Assembly (NCBI RefSeq): GCF_902459695.1
Contig: NZ_CABPRZ010000005.1
Location: 124,001-188,000 of the forward strand
Source of the DNA: Pandoraea terrae
Lineage (GTDB): Bacteria > Pseudomonadota > Gammaproteobacteria > Burkholderiales > Burkholderiaceae
DNA length: 64,000 nucleotides
Direction of reading: 5' to 3'
This document shows positions 8,878 through 18,505 of the stretch, piece by piece. The position numbers and the translations under genes are program-made. The notes under the pieces are model-generated. The model was not told the origin of the DNA. It searched no databases and saw only the letters and a program-made list of their open reading frames with translations. Each line of letters opens with the position of its first letter. Position 1 is the stretch's first letter.

Positions 8878-9079
8878 GGCGAGGGCCAGGGCCGCAAGGC
8901 TCGCGGCGCATGTGCGTAGCGGACGCGAGACTGGGCCATCCCGCGCAGAAAAAGCGCGTAAAAAATGCGGGGGTCCTACCGATTCCGCGCTAAGATGACT
9001 CATCGTGTGGCGTCCCCTGGAGCGCCGGCCGCCCGCCGCCTCCGTGTGGGCCGCGCGCGCCATGACTTCAGGAGGATGG

Positions 9080-9997
9080 ATGCACGGGGCGATGCGTTTG
9101 GCCGTATGGCTGTTGATCGGTGCGGGGGGTGTCCCGCTTGCCAGTCACGCGGCCGGGTCCGCACCCACCGCGTCCGCGCCCGCTTCCTCACCTGCCGCCA
9201 ACGGGGCGCCGCCTACGGGACTGGTACGCAACGCCAACCGTGCCGACGGCACACCTGCCACGCTCCGTGTGTTTCGGCCTGTCGGCGCTTGTGCCGGGGC
9301 CGCCATACTGAGTCCCGGCGCGGGCGGCGATCAGGATGCGCTCGCCTGGCTGGGCCGGGCCTTGTCGCAATACGGCTGGCTGACGATCGTCATGGGCCAC
9401 AAGGAAAGCAGCCGCGACTCGTTGCGTGACCGGGTGCGCAGCGGCGGATTACGCGACGGCCTGCTGTCATTGACCACGGATCCCGCTGCGTATCGCGATC
9501 GCCTCCAGGACGTCGGCGCTGCGCTGCAGTGGTCGCGTGGCCGCTGCCAGGCGTCGCCGGCCGTGCTCGTCGGTCATTCCATGGGCGCCGCGACCGCCTT
9601 GCTCGAGGCGGGGGCCAAAAACAACCTCAAACTCGACGGCGCCGACCGCTTCGACGCCTATATCGCACTGTCGCCGCAAGGGCCAGGTCCGATCTTTCCG
9701 GACGGCGCCTGGCATGATCTGCAAAAGCCGATGCTGATGATCACGGGTACCCGCGACGCACCGCTCGACGGCAAATGGCAATCGCGTACCGAGCCGTATG
9801 CCGATTTGCCGCCGGGTTGCCACTGGCTGGCGGTCGTCGACGGCGCGACACACTTCAACTTCGCGGGCTTCGGCTACGGACACGGCGACATCGAAGCGCG
9901 CATCCTGCCGTTGATCGAGCGCTTTCTCGACAATGTCCGGGAACATCGTTGCGCCGTGCCTGGTGTGCCCGGCGGTGTGAAGCTCGACACAAAATAG
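9080..9997 (+). CDS. Exported alpha/beta hydrolase
   Basis: A 305-aa protein with an N-terminal signal peptide (MRLAVWLLIGAGGVPLASHAAG region) and an Ala/Ser/Pro linker, then an alpha/beta-hydrolase domain. The nucleophile elbow GHSMGAAT is at about residue 170, MLMITGTRDAPL provides the acid region, and GATHFNFAG the catalytic His. The fold is that of dienelactone hydrolase or chlorophyllase-like enzymes. The start is set by an AGGAGG site at 9070-9075; ATGs at 9062 and 9092 are alternatives. A periplasmic esterase or lipase is likely. The adjacent LysR gene converges on it. Confidence 0.75.
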   Translation: MHGAMRLAVWLLIGAGGVPLASHAAGSAPTASAPASSPAANGAPPTGLVRNANRADGTPATLRVFRPVGACAGAAILSPGAGGDQDALAWLGRALSQYGWLTIVMGHKESSRDSLRDRVRSGGLRDGLLSLTTDPAAYRDRLQDVGAALQWSRGRCQASPAVLVGHSMGAATALLEAGAKNNLKLDGADRFDAYIALSPQGPGPIFPDGAWHDLQKPMLMITGTRDAPLDGKWQSRTEPYADLPPGCHWLAVVDGATHFNFAGFGYGHGDIEARILPLIERFLDNVREHRCAVPGVPGGVKLDTK

Positions 9998-10055
9998 ACG
10001 TGCCGGACAGACCTGCCGGCGGCGACCGTCCCCGGCGTGATTCGAGGGGCCTGCG

Positions 10056-11006
10056 TCAGCCTCGCGCGTCGGTATGCGCGGCGGATGCCGTCATGACACC
10101 GTCGAGCGTGGCGCGCATTTCATCGCGCAGCCAGCCGAGAAGGGCGGCCCTGGCCGGGTCGGCATCGAACGGCGTGACCGACAAAGCCACATAGGACGAC
10201 CCGTCGCGCACAAACCCTTCAGGCGCGTCGATACGCCCGGCCGCAAGTTCGTCGGCGACCATGTACACGGACCCGATCGCAACGCCGAGACCCGCGCCGG
10301 CCGCTTGAAGACTCAGGTAAAAGTGCTCGAAAGTCTGCTGCGCGCCCGCGCCGGTATCGTAATGATCGGCCCGTGCCTTTGCGAGGCCGGCGATGACGGC
10401 GGCGCGCCGCCAGTCGGCCCACGCTTTCGCTCGCGTTCGCGTGTGCAGCAGACGCGGCGCAGCCGCACCCGTCTGTGCGCCCGTGCCGGGCACGGCGCGA
10501 ATCGGGCCGACCCATTCGTCGCCGATCGGCGCCACGAGCAGCGCGTGCCCCCAAAAGAAATCGTTGCGGCGGATCGCGATGTCGACGCCCGCGGCGGCCA
10601 GATCGAGCGGCCCGCCGGCCGTATGCAGATGGAGCGCGATTTCCGGGTGTAGCCGGTAAAAACCCCCGAGCCGGGGAATCAGCCAGCGCATGGCGAGCGT
10701 GGGTTCGCACGAAACCACCAGCGGCGAGGGCTGGGCGGCAGGCCGCAAGCGCGCGACCGTGCCGGCCAGTTGGTCGAACATCTGCCGCGTGGTCGCGTGC
10801 AGTTGCGCGCCGGCAAGGGTGAGGAAAACGGCGCGATTGCGGCGCTCGAACAGGGTGACACCGAGCGCATCTTCGAGTGTCCGGATTTGCCTGCTGACCG
10901 CCCCCTGAGTGACAAACAGACGATCGGCGGCGCGCGCAAAGCTCAGTTCGGCGGCGGCCGTATCGAACACGAAGAGGGCGCCCAGCGGCAAATGACGAAG
11001 GTTCAT
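10056..11006 (-). CDS. LysR-family regulator (GcvA-like)
   Basis: A 316-aa regulator. The N-terminal HTH (FARAADRLFVTQGAVSRQ) is followed by a periplasmic-binding-like effector domain. The start MNLRHLPLGAL, typical of GcvA-type LysR proteins, is preferred over an ATG 27 bases upstream. It diverges from a LysE-type exporter whose start is 161 bases away, the standard LysR arrangement in which the regulator controls the neighbour, here probably an amino-acid exporter. GcvA-like LysRs in this order often sense amino acids (family knowledge, not shown here). Confidence 0.85.
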   Translation of the reverse strand: MNLRHLPLGALFVFDTAAAELSFARAADRLFVTQGAVSRQIRTLEDALGVTLFERRNRAVFLTLAGAQLHATTRQMFDQLAGTVARLRPAAQPSPLVVSCEPTLAMRWLIPRLGGFYRLHPEIALHLHTAGGPLDLAAAGVDIAIRRNDFFWGHALLVAPIGDEWVGPIRAVPGTGAQTGAAAPRLLHTRTRAKAWADWRRAAVIAGLAKARADHYDTGAGAQQTFEHFYLSLQAAGAGLGVAIGSVYMVADELAAGRIDAPEGFVRDGSSYVALSVTPFDADPARAALLGWLRDEMRATLDGVMTASAAHTDARG

Positions 11007-11166
11007 GCTTGAGAAATTATCATGAATCGTCATCCCGGAAAATCGCTTTTCGTGCCGTCACGAAGCGCGAGAAAATGCCAGAAATGAAGTCCATGTGGTG
11101 GGTGCGGCACGAGATCGGTGCCTGCCGATCGTGGTTTTCATCCATGATTTTTTTGCGAGAGGCAAC

Positions 11167-11850
11167 ATGCACGAATTGTTGGCGGTCATGATGATCACCG
11201 TATTGGCCGTGGTAAGTCCGGGGGCGGATTTCGCGATGGTCACGCGCAATAGCTGGCTGCACGGCCGCCGCGCTGGGCTGTGGGCGGCGGCCGGCATCGC
11301 ACTCGGCGTGCAGGTGCATGTGGCCTACACGCTCGTGGGCGTCGGGGTGCTGATCAAGAGCGCGCCCTGGCTGTTCACGGGGATCAAGCTCGTCGGGGCG
11401 GCGTACCTCGTCTACATCGGATGGCAAACGTTGACCAGTCGGCCGCTCAAGGTCCCGGAAGGCACCGGGGTGGACGGTGGGCAGAGCGGGCCGGCGGGGC
11501 GGGGCGATGCGTCCCGCCTGTGCCGCGCATCGGCGGACGAGGCCGGCCGCGCCGCAGATCGGGCCGCCTTGCGTACCGGCTTTCTGACCAACGCGCTGAA
11601 CCCGAAGACGACGCTGTTTGTCGTCAGCACATTTACGCAGGTCGTGCAGCCGGGGACGGGCTGGAGCGTTACGCTCGGCTACGGCGCATTCATGTCGCTG
11701 GCACACTGGGTGTGGTTCAGCGTGGTGGCGCTCGGCTTTTCGCAGGGTTGGATGCGCGCCGCGATGGTTCGCCGCCAAAAGACCGTGCAACGGACCATTG
11801 GCGGCACGTTGATGGCGCTCGGCACAGTGCTTGCCACGGCCGGGCGGTGA
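11167..11850 (+). CDS. LysE/RhtB-family amino-acid exporter
   Basis: A 227-aa membrane protein with about six hydrophobic segments. The N-terminal sequence TVLAVVSPGADFAMVTRNS matches the conserved SPGPxxxxV motif of LysE/RhtB exporters (Ala replaces the second Pro), and LVGAAYLVYIGWQTL is the typical third-helix motif. TGFLTNALNPKTTLFVV is the conserved NPK region. ATG 11167 follows a GAGAGGCA site. It should export amino acids or homoserine-like compounds. The divergent LysR upstream is its likely activator. Confidence 0.85.
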   Translation: MHELLAVMMITVLAVVSPGADFAMVTRNSWLHGRRAGLWAAAGIALGVQVHVAYTLVGVGVLIKSAPWLFTGIKLVGAAYLVYIGWQTLTSRPLKVPEGTGVDGGQSGPAGRGDASRLCRASADEAGRAADRAALRTGFLTNALNPKTTLFVVSTFTQVVQPGTGWSVTLGYGAFMSLAHWVWFSVVALGFSQGWMRAAMVRRQKTVQRTIGGTLMALGTVLATAGR

Positions 11851-11890
11851 GTGCCCACGTCGGTGGGCCGGCCCATCGGCGGGCCCGTTT

Positions 11891-11920
11891 TTGGCTAAAG
11901 GTCGTGCGAACAGGTAAAAT
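11891..11920 (+). promoter_or_regulatory. Possible sigma-70 promoter of opgGH
   Basis: TTGGCT (11891-11896) and TAAAAT (11915-11920) are separated by 18 bases, 52 bases before the opgG start. Both hexamers are partial matches, so this is tentative. Confidence 0.35.
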
Positions 11921-11971
11921 TGCGCGTTCGGCGCGCGTTGGACACTGCCAGCGCGCGCGCTTTCGCTCTGG

Positions 11972-13591
11972 ATGCCGATGGATCTTCTGCCGACCGAGAC
12001 GTCCCGCAACGCCGCGCCCGCCCTGTCCGGCGGGCCACGGCATGCCCTGAACCAGACTTGCCACCCCCGCGCCCGGCGTGGGTGGCGAATTGTCTTTACC
12101 GTCCTGCTTGGCGCCTGCACGCTGATTGCCGCACAAGCCGGGCATGCCTTCGGCTTTGAAGATGTGGCCAAGCAAGCCCGTACGCTGGCAGGCAGCCGGT
12201 TCAAGCCGCAAGACCCGAATCTGCCGAAGGAATTGCAGGGGCTGACTTACGATCGCTACCGCAATATCCGCTTCAAGCCGGAACGTGCCTATTGGCGTGG
12301 CGCCAAGCTGCCGTTCGAGCTGATGTTCTTCCACGAAGGCTCGTATTACGACCGCCCGGTCAAGATCAACGAGCTTGCGCCGCAGGGCGTTCGCGAAATC
12401 CGCTACAGCCCTGACATGTTCGATTTCGGGCCGAACAAGATCGACCCGAAGCAACTGCGCAACCTCGGCTTTGCGGGGTTTCGGGTGCATTATCCGGTCA
12501 ATACCACCAAGTACAAGGACGAAGTTCTCGTATTTCTCGGCGCGAGCTACTTCCGCGCCGTTGGCCGCGATCAGATCTACGGCCTGTCGGCGCGCGCCCT
12601 GGCGCTCGACACGGCCCTGAATTCGGGCGAGGAATTCCCGCGTTTCACCGAATTCTGGATTCAGCGACCCGCAGCCGGCGCGAAGGACCTGACGATCTAC
12701 GCGCTGCTCGACTCGTCGCGCGCGACGGGTGCGTACCGGTTTATCTTGCGTCCGGGGACCGACACCGTCGTCGACGTCAAGGCGCAATTGTTCCTGCGCG
12801 AAAATGTCACGAAGCTCGGGATGGCGCCGCTGACCAGCATGTTTTTCTTCGGTGAGAACCAAGCGTCGGCCGTTGCCGACTACCGGCCCGAAGTGCACGA
12901 TTCGGACGGCCTGTCGATCCAGTCGGGTACCGGCGAATGGATATGGCGTCCGCTGATCAATCCGAAGCGCTTGCAGGTATCGTCGTTCGCGCTGACGAAT
13001 CCGCTGGGATTCGGTCTGATGCAGCGCGACCGCAGTTTCACCAGTTACGAAGACCTCGATGACCACTATGAAAAGCGGCCGTCGGCGTGGGTCGAGCCCA
13101 AGGGCAATTGGGGCCGGGGCCGTGTGGAACTCGTACAGATTCCCACGCCGGACGAAACCAACGATAATATTGTGGCTTACTGGGTGCCGGACGCGCCGCC
13201 GCGTCCGAAGCAACCGTATTCGTTTGAATACCGGCTTTCGTGGCAGAAAGATAACGACAAACGCCCGTCTCTGGCATGGGTGTCACAAAGCCGGCGTGGA
13301 CATGGCTACCGGGGAAAACCAGACGACAGTCTGCTGTTCGCGGTCGATTTCGAAGGGCCGGCCCTCAAGAAACTCGCGGCCGACGCCAAGGTCGAAGGCA
13401 ATGTGTCCCTCGACGCTAATGGCAAGATCCTCGAACTCGTCACGCAGCGGAATGAAGTCACGGGAGGCTGGCGCGTGATGATGCGGATGCGCCGTCTCGA
13501 TACCGAGAAACCCGTCGAAATGCGTGCCTATCTGCGCAGCGGCAGTACTACCCTATCCGAAACGTGGAGCTACCTGTTACCCCCCGAGTGA
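11972..13591 (+). CDS. opgG: Glucans biosynthesis protein G (OpgG/MdoG)
   Basis: A 539-aa periplasmic protein needed for osmoregulated periplasmic glucan (OPG) synthesis, probably forming or branching the beta-1,6 links. After a charged N-terminal tail, a signal segment lies at about residues 39-60 ([20 protein letters not shown]). The mature protein starts [12 protein letters not shown], like E. coli OpgG. Family blocks include [25 protein letters not shown] and [12 protein letters not shown] with [13 protein letters not shown]. The long N-terminal tail leaves the start uncertain. The gene overlaps opgH by 4 bases if opgH starts at GTG 13588. Confidence 0.95.
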   Translation: MPMDLLPTETSRNAAPALSGGPRHALNQTCHPRARRGWRIVFTVLLGACTLIAAQAGHAFGFEDVAKQARTLAGSRFKPQDPNLPKELQGLTYDRYRNIRFKPERAYWRGAKLPFELMFFHEGSYYDRPVKINELAPQGVREIRYSPDMFDFGPNKIDPKQLRNLGFAGFRVHYPVNTTKYKDEVLVFLGASYFRAVGRDQIYGLSARALALDTALNSGEEFPRFTEFWIQRPAAGAKDLTIYALLDSSRATGAYRFILRPGTDTVVDVKAQLFLRENVTKLGMAPLTSMFFFGENQASAVADYRPEVHDSDGLSIQSGTGEWIWRPLINPKRLQVSSFALTNPLGFGLMQRDRSFTSYEDLDDHYEKRPSAWVEPKGNWGRGRVELVQIPTPDETNDNIVAYWVPDAPPRPKQPYSFEYRLSWQKDNDKRPSLAWVSQSRRGHGYRGKPDDSLLFAVDFEGPALKKLAADAKVEGNVSLDANGKILELVTQRNEVTGGWRVMMRMRRLDTEKPVEMRAYLRSGSTTLSETWSYLLPPE

Positions 13592-16122
13592 GCGAACGCA
13601 CTGACATTCCGGTCGGTGAGCTTTATGTCGACCGGCTTCCGCTGGCGCCCGAAAAGCGCCGCGCGCTGCTCGCCCAGGCGTTGCATGATGCCGCCCAAAC
13701 GGCCGGCTCGGACACCGGGACGCTGCTACGTGTGCATGACGTCCTGGCGGATCCGGACGGCGCGGCGCACGCCGTGGCCGGCGCGGATTCCGCCCGCTCG
13801 CCGTTGGAGGCCGCGGGTGACGCCGTGCTCGCCTCGGTGCCCGCGCGTCTGGCGATGACCGAAGGCGGCTCGCTTGCCGAGGCCGCCGGCATGGACACCG
13901 TGCGCGGCACGCCCACGCTGCATATTGCGCCGCCGGTACAGAGAACTTCGCTGGTGCCGCGTCCGTGGTCGCTCAATCCGCTCACCCGCCTGTGGCATCG
14001 GCTGACCCGCCGTGCCGATCCCGATCCGCTGTTGCGCGATTCGCCCGATCCGCGAGGTGTCTGGTCGCATGCCGGGCGCCGCCGTCGTTGGCTGCTGCTG
14101 GCGCTGATGATCGCGCAAACATCGCTCGCAACGCATTTCATGGCCGATGTGCTGCCTTATCACGGTGCCGATCCGCTCGAATTTTCGGTGCTGACGCTGT
14201 TTGTCCTGCTGTTCGGCTGGGTGTCAGCCGGCTTCTGGACGGCCGTCATGGGTTTTTTCACGCTGTTGTTCGGCGGCGACCGTTACATGATTTCGCGCAT
14301 GGCCGCGGGCGACGCGCCGATCGAGGCCCAGGCCCGCACGGCGATCGTGATGCCGATCTGCAACGAGGACGTCGCACGCGTGTTCGCGGGGCTGCGCGCG
14401 ACCTATGAGTCGCTCGCAAAGACCGGCGATCTCGACCGCTTTGACGTGTTCATCCTCAGCGACAGCAACGACACGAATATCTGCACGGCCGAAGTGGATG
14501 CCTGGCAATCGCTGTGCCGCGCGGTCGATGGCTTCGGACGCATCTTTTACCGCCGCCGTCAGCGGCGCGTGAAGCGCAAGAGCGGAAATCTCGACGATTT
14601 CTGCCGCCGTTGGGGTGGCGCCTACCGTTACATGGTGGTGCTCGACGCGGACAGCGTGATGAGTGGCGAATGCCTGACGAAGCTGGTTCGGCTGATGGAG
14701 GGGCATCCGAGCGCGGGCCTGATCCAGACGGCGCCGCTGGCCGCCGGGCGCGAAACGTTCTATGCACGGGTTCAGCAATTCGCCGGGCGGGTGTACGGGC
14801 CGTTGTTCACGGCCGGGCTGCACTATTGGCAACTGGGCGAGTCGCACTATTGGGGGCACAACGCGATCATCCGCATGAAGCCCTTCATCGAGCATTGCGC
14901 CCTTGCGCCGATGCCGGGCAAGGGCGCGCTTTCAGGGCCGATCCTGTCGCACGATTTCGTGGAGGCGGCGCTGATGCGCCGCGCCGGTTGGGGCGTGTGG
15001 ATTGCGTACGATCTGCAGGGCAGCTACGAGGAAATGCCGCCGAACCTGCTCGACGAACTCAAGCGTGACCGCCGCTGGTGCCAGGGCAACCTGATGAATT
15101 TCAAGCTGTTCATGGCCGAGGGCATGCACCCCGTGCACCGCGCAGTGTTCGTGACCGGCGTCATGGCGTACATCTCCGCGCCGTTGTGGTTCCTGTTTCT
15201 GATTCTGTCGACGTGCCTGCTGGCCAAGCACACGCTCGTCGTGCCGGAGTATTTCAGCGCGCCGCGCCAGCTGTTTCCGCTGTGGCCGGAGTGGCATCCG
15301 GAGCGCGCGGTGGCATTGTTCACTGCGACGGCGACGATGTTGTTCCTGCCCAAGATCCTGGCCGTGGTGCTGATCTGGGTGAAGGGCGCCAAACGCTTTG
15401 GCGGCGCGTTGCCGGTCACGTTGAGCATGATCATCGAACTGGTATTCTCGGCGCTGCTCGCGCCGGTGCGGATGCTGTTCCACACGCAGTTCGTGCTGGC
15501 GGCGCTCACCGGCATCGCGATCCAGTGGAAGTCGCCGCCGCGCGAGGATGCGGAAACGCATTGGGGCGAGGCGTTTCGCCGCCATGGCCTGCACACGCTG
15601 CTTGGCGCGGCATGGGGCGGCATCGTGTACTGGCTCAATCCGAATTTCATCTGGTGGCTGATGCCGATCGTCGGCGCCATGATGCTCTCGATTCCGTTGT
15701 CGGTGTTCTCGAGCCGAGTGTCGCTGGGACGAGGGCTGAAGCGGCTTAGCCTGTTTCTGATTCCCGAGGAGTCGTGGCCGCCGAAGGAGCTGCGCTGGAC
15801 GGAGAAGTACGCGCTGGAAACACGTCCCGGGCCGGATTTCATCGCCACCGTGGTCGATCCGATCGCCAACGCGCTCGCGTGCGCGACCGTGCCGCCGACG
15901 CATGACGACCCGCGTCACCGCGCGACGCGCGCGAAGCAGGTCGAGTCCGCGTTGCTGATGGGGCCGAAACGGTTGAGCGGCGCGCAGAAATGGGCGCTGA
16001 TCAACGATCCGCGCGCGTTGTCGCAGTTGCACGCCGCCGTATGGACGGATCCGCGCGCCCATCGCGAATGGCGCGATGCCCGGGCAAACGGGCTGCGTCA
16101 AGGATATCTCGAGTCGGCTTGA
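13588..16122 (+). CDS. opgH: Glucans biosynthesis glucosyltransferase H (OpgH/MdoH)
   Basis: An 844-aa inner-membrane GT2 glucosyltransferase that builds the linear beta-1,2-glucan backbone from UDP-glucose and passes it to the periplasm. A cytoplasmic N-terminal part is followed by membrane helices at about residues 165-230, the GT2 domain with VVLDADSVM (DxD), the acceptor Asp near [11 protein letters not shown], and [13 protein letters not shown] (the QxxRW-type motif), then several C-terminal helices. GTG 13588 overlaps the opgG stop (GTGA); an in-frame GTG at 13564 is possible. Length matches E. coli OpgH (847 aa). OpgG and OpgH act together. Confidence 0.95.
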   Translation: MSERTDIPVGELYVDRLPLAPEKRRALLAQALHDAAQTAGSDTGTLLRVHDVLADPDGAAHAVAGADSARSPLEAAGDAVLASVPARLAMTEGGSLAEAAGMDTVRGTPTLHIAPPVQRTSLVPRPWSLNPLTRLWHRLTRRADPDPLLRDSPDPRGVWSHAGRRRRWLLLALMIAQTSLATHFMADVLPYHGADPLEFSVLTLFVLLFGWVSAGFWTAVMGFFTLLFGGDRYMISRMAAGDAPIEAQARTAIVMPICNEDVARVFAGLRATYESLAKTGDLDRFDVFILSDSNDTNICTAEVDAWQSLCRAVDGFGRIFYRRRQRRVKRKSGNLDDFCRRWGGAYRYMVVLDADSVMSGECLTKLVRLMEGHPSAGLIQTAPLAAGRETFYARVQQFAGRVYGPLFTAGLHYWQLGESHYWGHNAIIRMKPFIEHCALAPMPGKGALSGPILSHDFVEAALMRRAGWGVWIAYDLQGSYEEMPPNLLDELKRDRRWCQGNLMNFKLFMAEGMHPVHRAVFVTGVMAYISAPLWFLFLILSTCLLAKHTLVVPEYFSAPRQLFPLWPEWHPERAVALFTATATMLFLPKILAVVLIWVKGAKRFGGALPVTLSMIIELVFSALLAPVRMLFHTQFVLAALTGIAIQWKSPPREDAETHWGEAFRRHGLHTLLGAAWGGIVYWLNPNFIWWLMPIVGAMMLSIPLSVFSSRVSLGRGLKRLSLFLIPEESWPPKELRWTEKYALETRPGPDFIATVVDPIANALACATVPPTHDDPRHRATRAKQVESALLMGPKRLSGAQKWALINDPRALSQLHAAVWTDPRAHREWRDARANGLRQGYLESA

Positions 16123-16136
16123 GTTTTTGGCGCGAC

Positions 16137-16868
16137 TTATTTTTTCGGCAGGAACGCCATCGGGTCGTAGGGCTTGCCCTGCTGGCGGACCTCGAAATGC
16201 AATTTCACGCGGTCGGTGTCGCTGCTGCCCATCTCGGCAATCCTTTGCCCCTTGCTCACTTGCGCGCCTTCTGTCACCAGAACCCTGCTGTTGTGCGCGT
16301 AGGCGGTCAGATAGCCGCCCGTGTGCTGTAGCATGACCAGATTGCCGTAGCCGCGCAGTCCGTGTCCGGCATACACCACCTTGCCGGGGGCCGCTGCCGT
16401 AACCGGATCGCCGGTGTTGCCGCCGATGTCGATGCCCTTGTTGCTGCTGCCGTTGAAACCGGCGATGACTTGACCGCTTGCCGGCCAGTCCAGCGCAATG
16501 CGTGCGGCCGGCGTGTCCGGGGTGGGCGCCGAAGGCCGCGCGGTGCCCGGCCGGGCCGCAGGCTTCGCCGCACTGTCAGTCGCCGGCGCATTGCCGCCGG
16601 ATGGCGGCACCACGCGCAGGACCTGGCCGACCTCGATTTTGTCGGGGTCCGCAAGACCGTTCCAGCGAACGAGATCGGCCGTGCTGGCGCGATTGGCGCG
16701 CGCAATGCCATAGAGCGTGTCGCCCGATGTGACGCGGTAATGGCCGGCCGGGACAGGGCCGTAGGCGGGGGAGGCCGCGCAGGCGGCAAGCGTGGCCGAC
16801 AGGAGCAGGGCGGCAATGCGGGGGGGGCATCGCGGCCATTGCAGCCGCGCAAGTCGAATAGGCGCCAT
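16137..16868 (-). CDS. NlpD-like lipoprotein: LysM plus degenerate LytM (M23) domain
   Basis: A 243-aa outer-membrane lipoprotein. The lipobox is LLLSATLAACAAS (Cys about residue 29). A LysM domain follows (HYRVTSGDTLYGIAR to VGQVLRVVPP), then a Pro/Ala linker and a LytM domain (about 130-240). The metal site is degenerate: NKGIDIGG has Asn where active M23 enzymes have His, and VKLHFEVR has Lys for the first His of HxH. The same changes occur in E. coli NlpD, which activates the amidase AmiC instead of cutting peptidoglycan. It sits beside opgGH, not beside rpoS, so it may be a second NlpD. ATG 16868 was chosen because it gives a correct lipoprotein signal. Confidence 0.85.
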   Translation of the reverse strand: MAPIRLARLQWPRCPPRIAALLLSATLAACAASPAYGPVPAGHYRVTSGDTLYGIARANRASTADLVRWNGLADPDKIEVGQVLRVVPPSGGNAPATDSAAKPAARPGTARPSAPTPDTPAARIALDWPASGQVIAGFNGSSNKGIDIGGNTGDPVTAAAPGKVVYAGHGLRGYGNLVMLQHTGGYLTAYAHNSRVLVTEGAQVSKGQRIAEMGSSDTDRVKLHFEVRQQGKPYDPMAFLPKK

Positions 16869-17022
16869 CCGTGATCGATTTTGGGGCGGCCCCCGTAAAC
16901 AGGGCGGCACGCGGGCAAAAACGTCCATTGTACGTCGACGAGAAGCCGTCCCCACCGCGAATCCCAAGGAAAATGCCCACTTCTGTCCGTGAACTGCGCG
17001 GAAAGTAAGGAAATTTCCCTGC

Positions 17023-17051
17023 TTGACAAGATTGGGCACACCACGTATAAA
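17023..17051 (+). promoter_or_regulatory. Strong sigma-70 promoter of the cold-shock gene
   Basis: A perfect TTGACA (17023-17028) is followed after 17 bases by TATAAA (17046-17051). Transcription would start near 17058, leaving a leader of about 140 bases before the csp ATG at 17197. Confidence 0.8.
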
Positions 17052-17196
17052 ACGAAATGCAGATTGTCAAGCAGCGAAGTGTTTGTTCGACGTAGTATTC
17101 AGCGTTTCGCCGGTGCTCTAGTACTTCATTCTCCCTTGATTGTCAGCATTCACGGGGCCTCGGCCCCAGGCTATGTTTTTTATTTGGAAATAAGTA
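17052..17196 (+). promoter_or_regulatory. Long 5' leader of the cold-shock mRNA
   Basis: About 140 bases separate the predicted transcription start from the csp ATG. The leader contains a U-rich segment (ctatgttttttatttgg) before the start codon. Long structured leaders that act as RNA thermosensors are typical of cspA-type genes; whether this one works in that way is inference. Confidence 0.5.
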
Positions 17197-17400
17197 ATGG
17201 AAACCGGTACTGTTAAGTGGTTCAACGACGCCAAGGGCTTCGGCTTCATCACCCCGGACGCTGGCGGCGAAGACCTGTTCGCGCATTTCTCGGAAATCCG
17301 CGCTGACGGCTTCAAGACGCTTCAAGAGAACCAAAAGGTCTCGTACGAAGTGAAGACCGGCCCGAAGGGCAAGCAAGCCGCGAACATCAAGCCGCTGTAA
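17197..17400 (+). CDS. Cold-shock protein (CspA family)
   Basis: A 67-aa single OB-fold nucleic-acid chaperone. Both RNA-binding motifs are present: KGFGFITPD (RNP1-type) and LFAHFSEIR (RNP2-type). It is the full length of the family. CspA proteins melt RNA secondary structure in the cold or during growth resumption. It is a single-gene unit with its own promoter, a long leader and a rho-independent terminator at 17487. Burkholderiales carry several paralogues, so the specific csp letter is not assigned. Confidence 0.95.
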   Translation: METGTVKWFNDAKGFGFITPDAGGEDLFAHFSEIRADGFKTLQENQKVSYEVKTGPKGKQAANIKPL

Positions 17401-17486
17401 GTCGCTTTTACGACTACAACGGTTTGCCGCCCCGCCGGACCGTAAATACGGTATCGGCGTTGCGGTAGAACGCTGCAAAAACGAAG

Positions 17487-17513
17487 GCCTGACGGCATGC
17501 CGTCAGGCTTTTG
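17487..17513 (+). terminator. Rho-independent terminator of the cold-shock gene
   Basis: A 22-base perfect palindrome (gcctgacgg, loop catg, ccgtcaggc) is followed by TTTT and a T-rich tail, 87 bases after the csp stop. Confidence 0.85.
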
Positions 17514-17713
17514 TCGTTCTGGTGGCGTGAAATTTTTGCGGGAGGGCGGGGCGCCGGAGCCTCCGTCCCGACGTGTTCAACGCTACAATGCACGATGCGC
17601 CGCGCGTTGCGGCGGACACGCTGTGAGGGCCGCCGATGAAGGTGTGGCAGACTGCCCACGGCGTATGTTCCGGCGCGCAGCTGCCCCCGATTCACCTGCC
17701 ATTCGAGACAATC

Positions 17714-18358
17714 ATGAGCCTGCAAACGTGGTGGCTGTATGTCGTCACCGTCTTTTTCGTGTGCGCAACACCCGGCCCCAACATGCTGCTTGTCATGACG
17801 CACGGCGCGCGCTTCGGTCTGCGCGCCTCGCTTGGCACGATGGCCGGCTGCATGACGGCGTTGCTGGCGATGATGTCGATCTCTGCCGCCGGGCTCGGCG
17901 CGGTCCTCAAGGCCTGGCCGATGCTGTTCGATACGCTGCGGTACGCCGGCGCGGCCTATCTCGTCTACCTCGGCTACAAGAGCTGGCGCTCCCCGGTGCG
18001 CGTGGCCGCGCCAGGCGCGGACGAGGCGGTGTCCGAAGTGTTTGCCCGTGAATCCGCGAGTTTTGCCACCCGTTTCAAGGCCGGCTTTCTCGTCGCGGCG
18101 AGCAATCCGAAAGCGATTCTGTTTGCCGCCGCCTTCCTGCCCCAATTCATTGATTCGGTGGCCCCGAAAGCACCGCAGTTCGTCATCTTGCTGGTTTCGT
18201 TCGCCGTGATCGAGGTCAGCTGGTATTTCGTGTACGCAACGGGGGGCCTGCGCATCGCGCCGTATTTGCGCGAAGCGCGCGTGCTGGCGGCATTCAACCG
18301 CATCAGCGGCGGGGTGTTCATGGGCTTCGGCGCACTGATGGCGGCGGTGCATCGTTGA
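17714..18358 (+). CDS. LysE/RhtB-family exporter
   Basis: A 214-aa membrane protein with about six hydrophobic helices. VCATPGPNMLLVMTHGARFG carries the conserved PGPNM motif, RYAGAAYLVYLGYKSW the third-helix motif and GFLVAASNPKAILF the NPK loop. It should export an amino acid or related metabolite. ATG 17714 gives the usual N-terminus; the upstream in-frame extension is hydrophilic and unlikely. It is the second LysE member in this window and is not closely similar by eye to the one at 11.2-11.9 kb. Confidence 0.85.
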   Translation: MSLQTWWLYVVTVFFVCATPGPNMLLVMTHGARFGLRASLGTMAGCMTALLAMMSISAAGLGAVLKAWPMLFDTLRYAGAAYLVYLGYKSWRSPVRVAAPGADEAVSEVFARESASFATRFKAGFLVAASNPKAILFAAAFLPQFIDSVAPKAPQFVILLVSFAVIEVSWYFVYATGGLRIAPYLREARVLAAFNRISGGVFMGFGALMAAVHR

Positions 18359-18505
18359 TCCGGGCGGGTGACGTGCCGCCTCGGGGATGACAGGGCGCCG
18401 TCACACTGAATTCAACTCAATATTCCCACCCGGCGGCCGTTAAGTCCGTTGAGGCATAAAGAGACGCGGTCCATGCCGCGTCGGCAAATAAGTAAAAGAC
18501 CAGGT

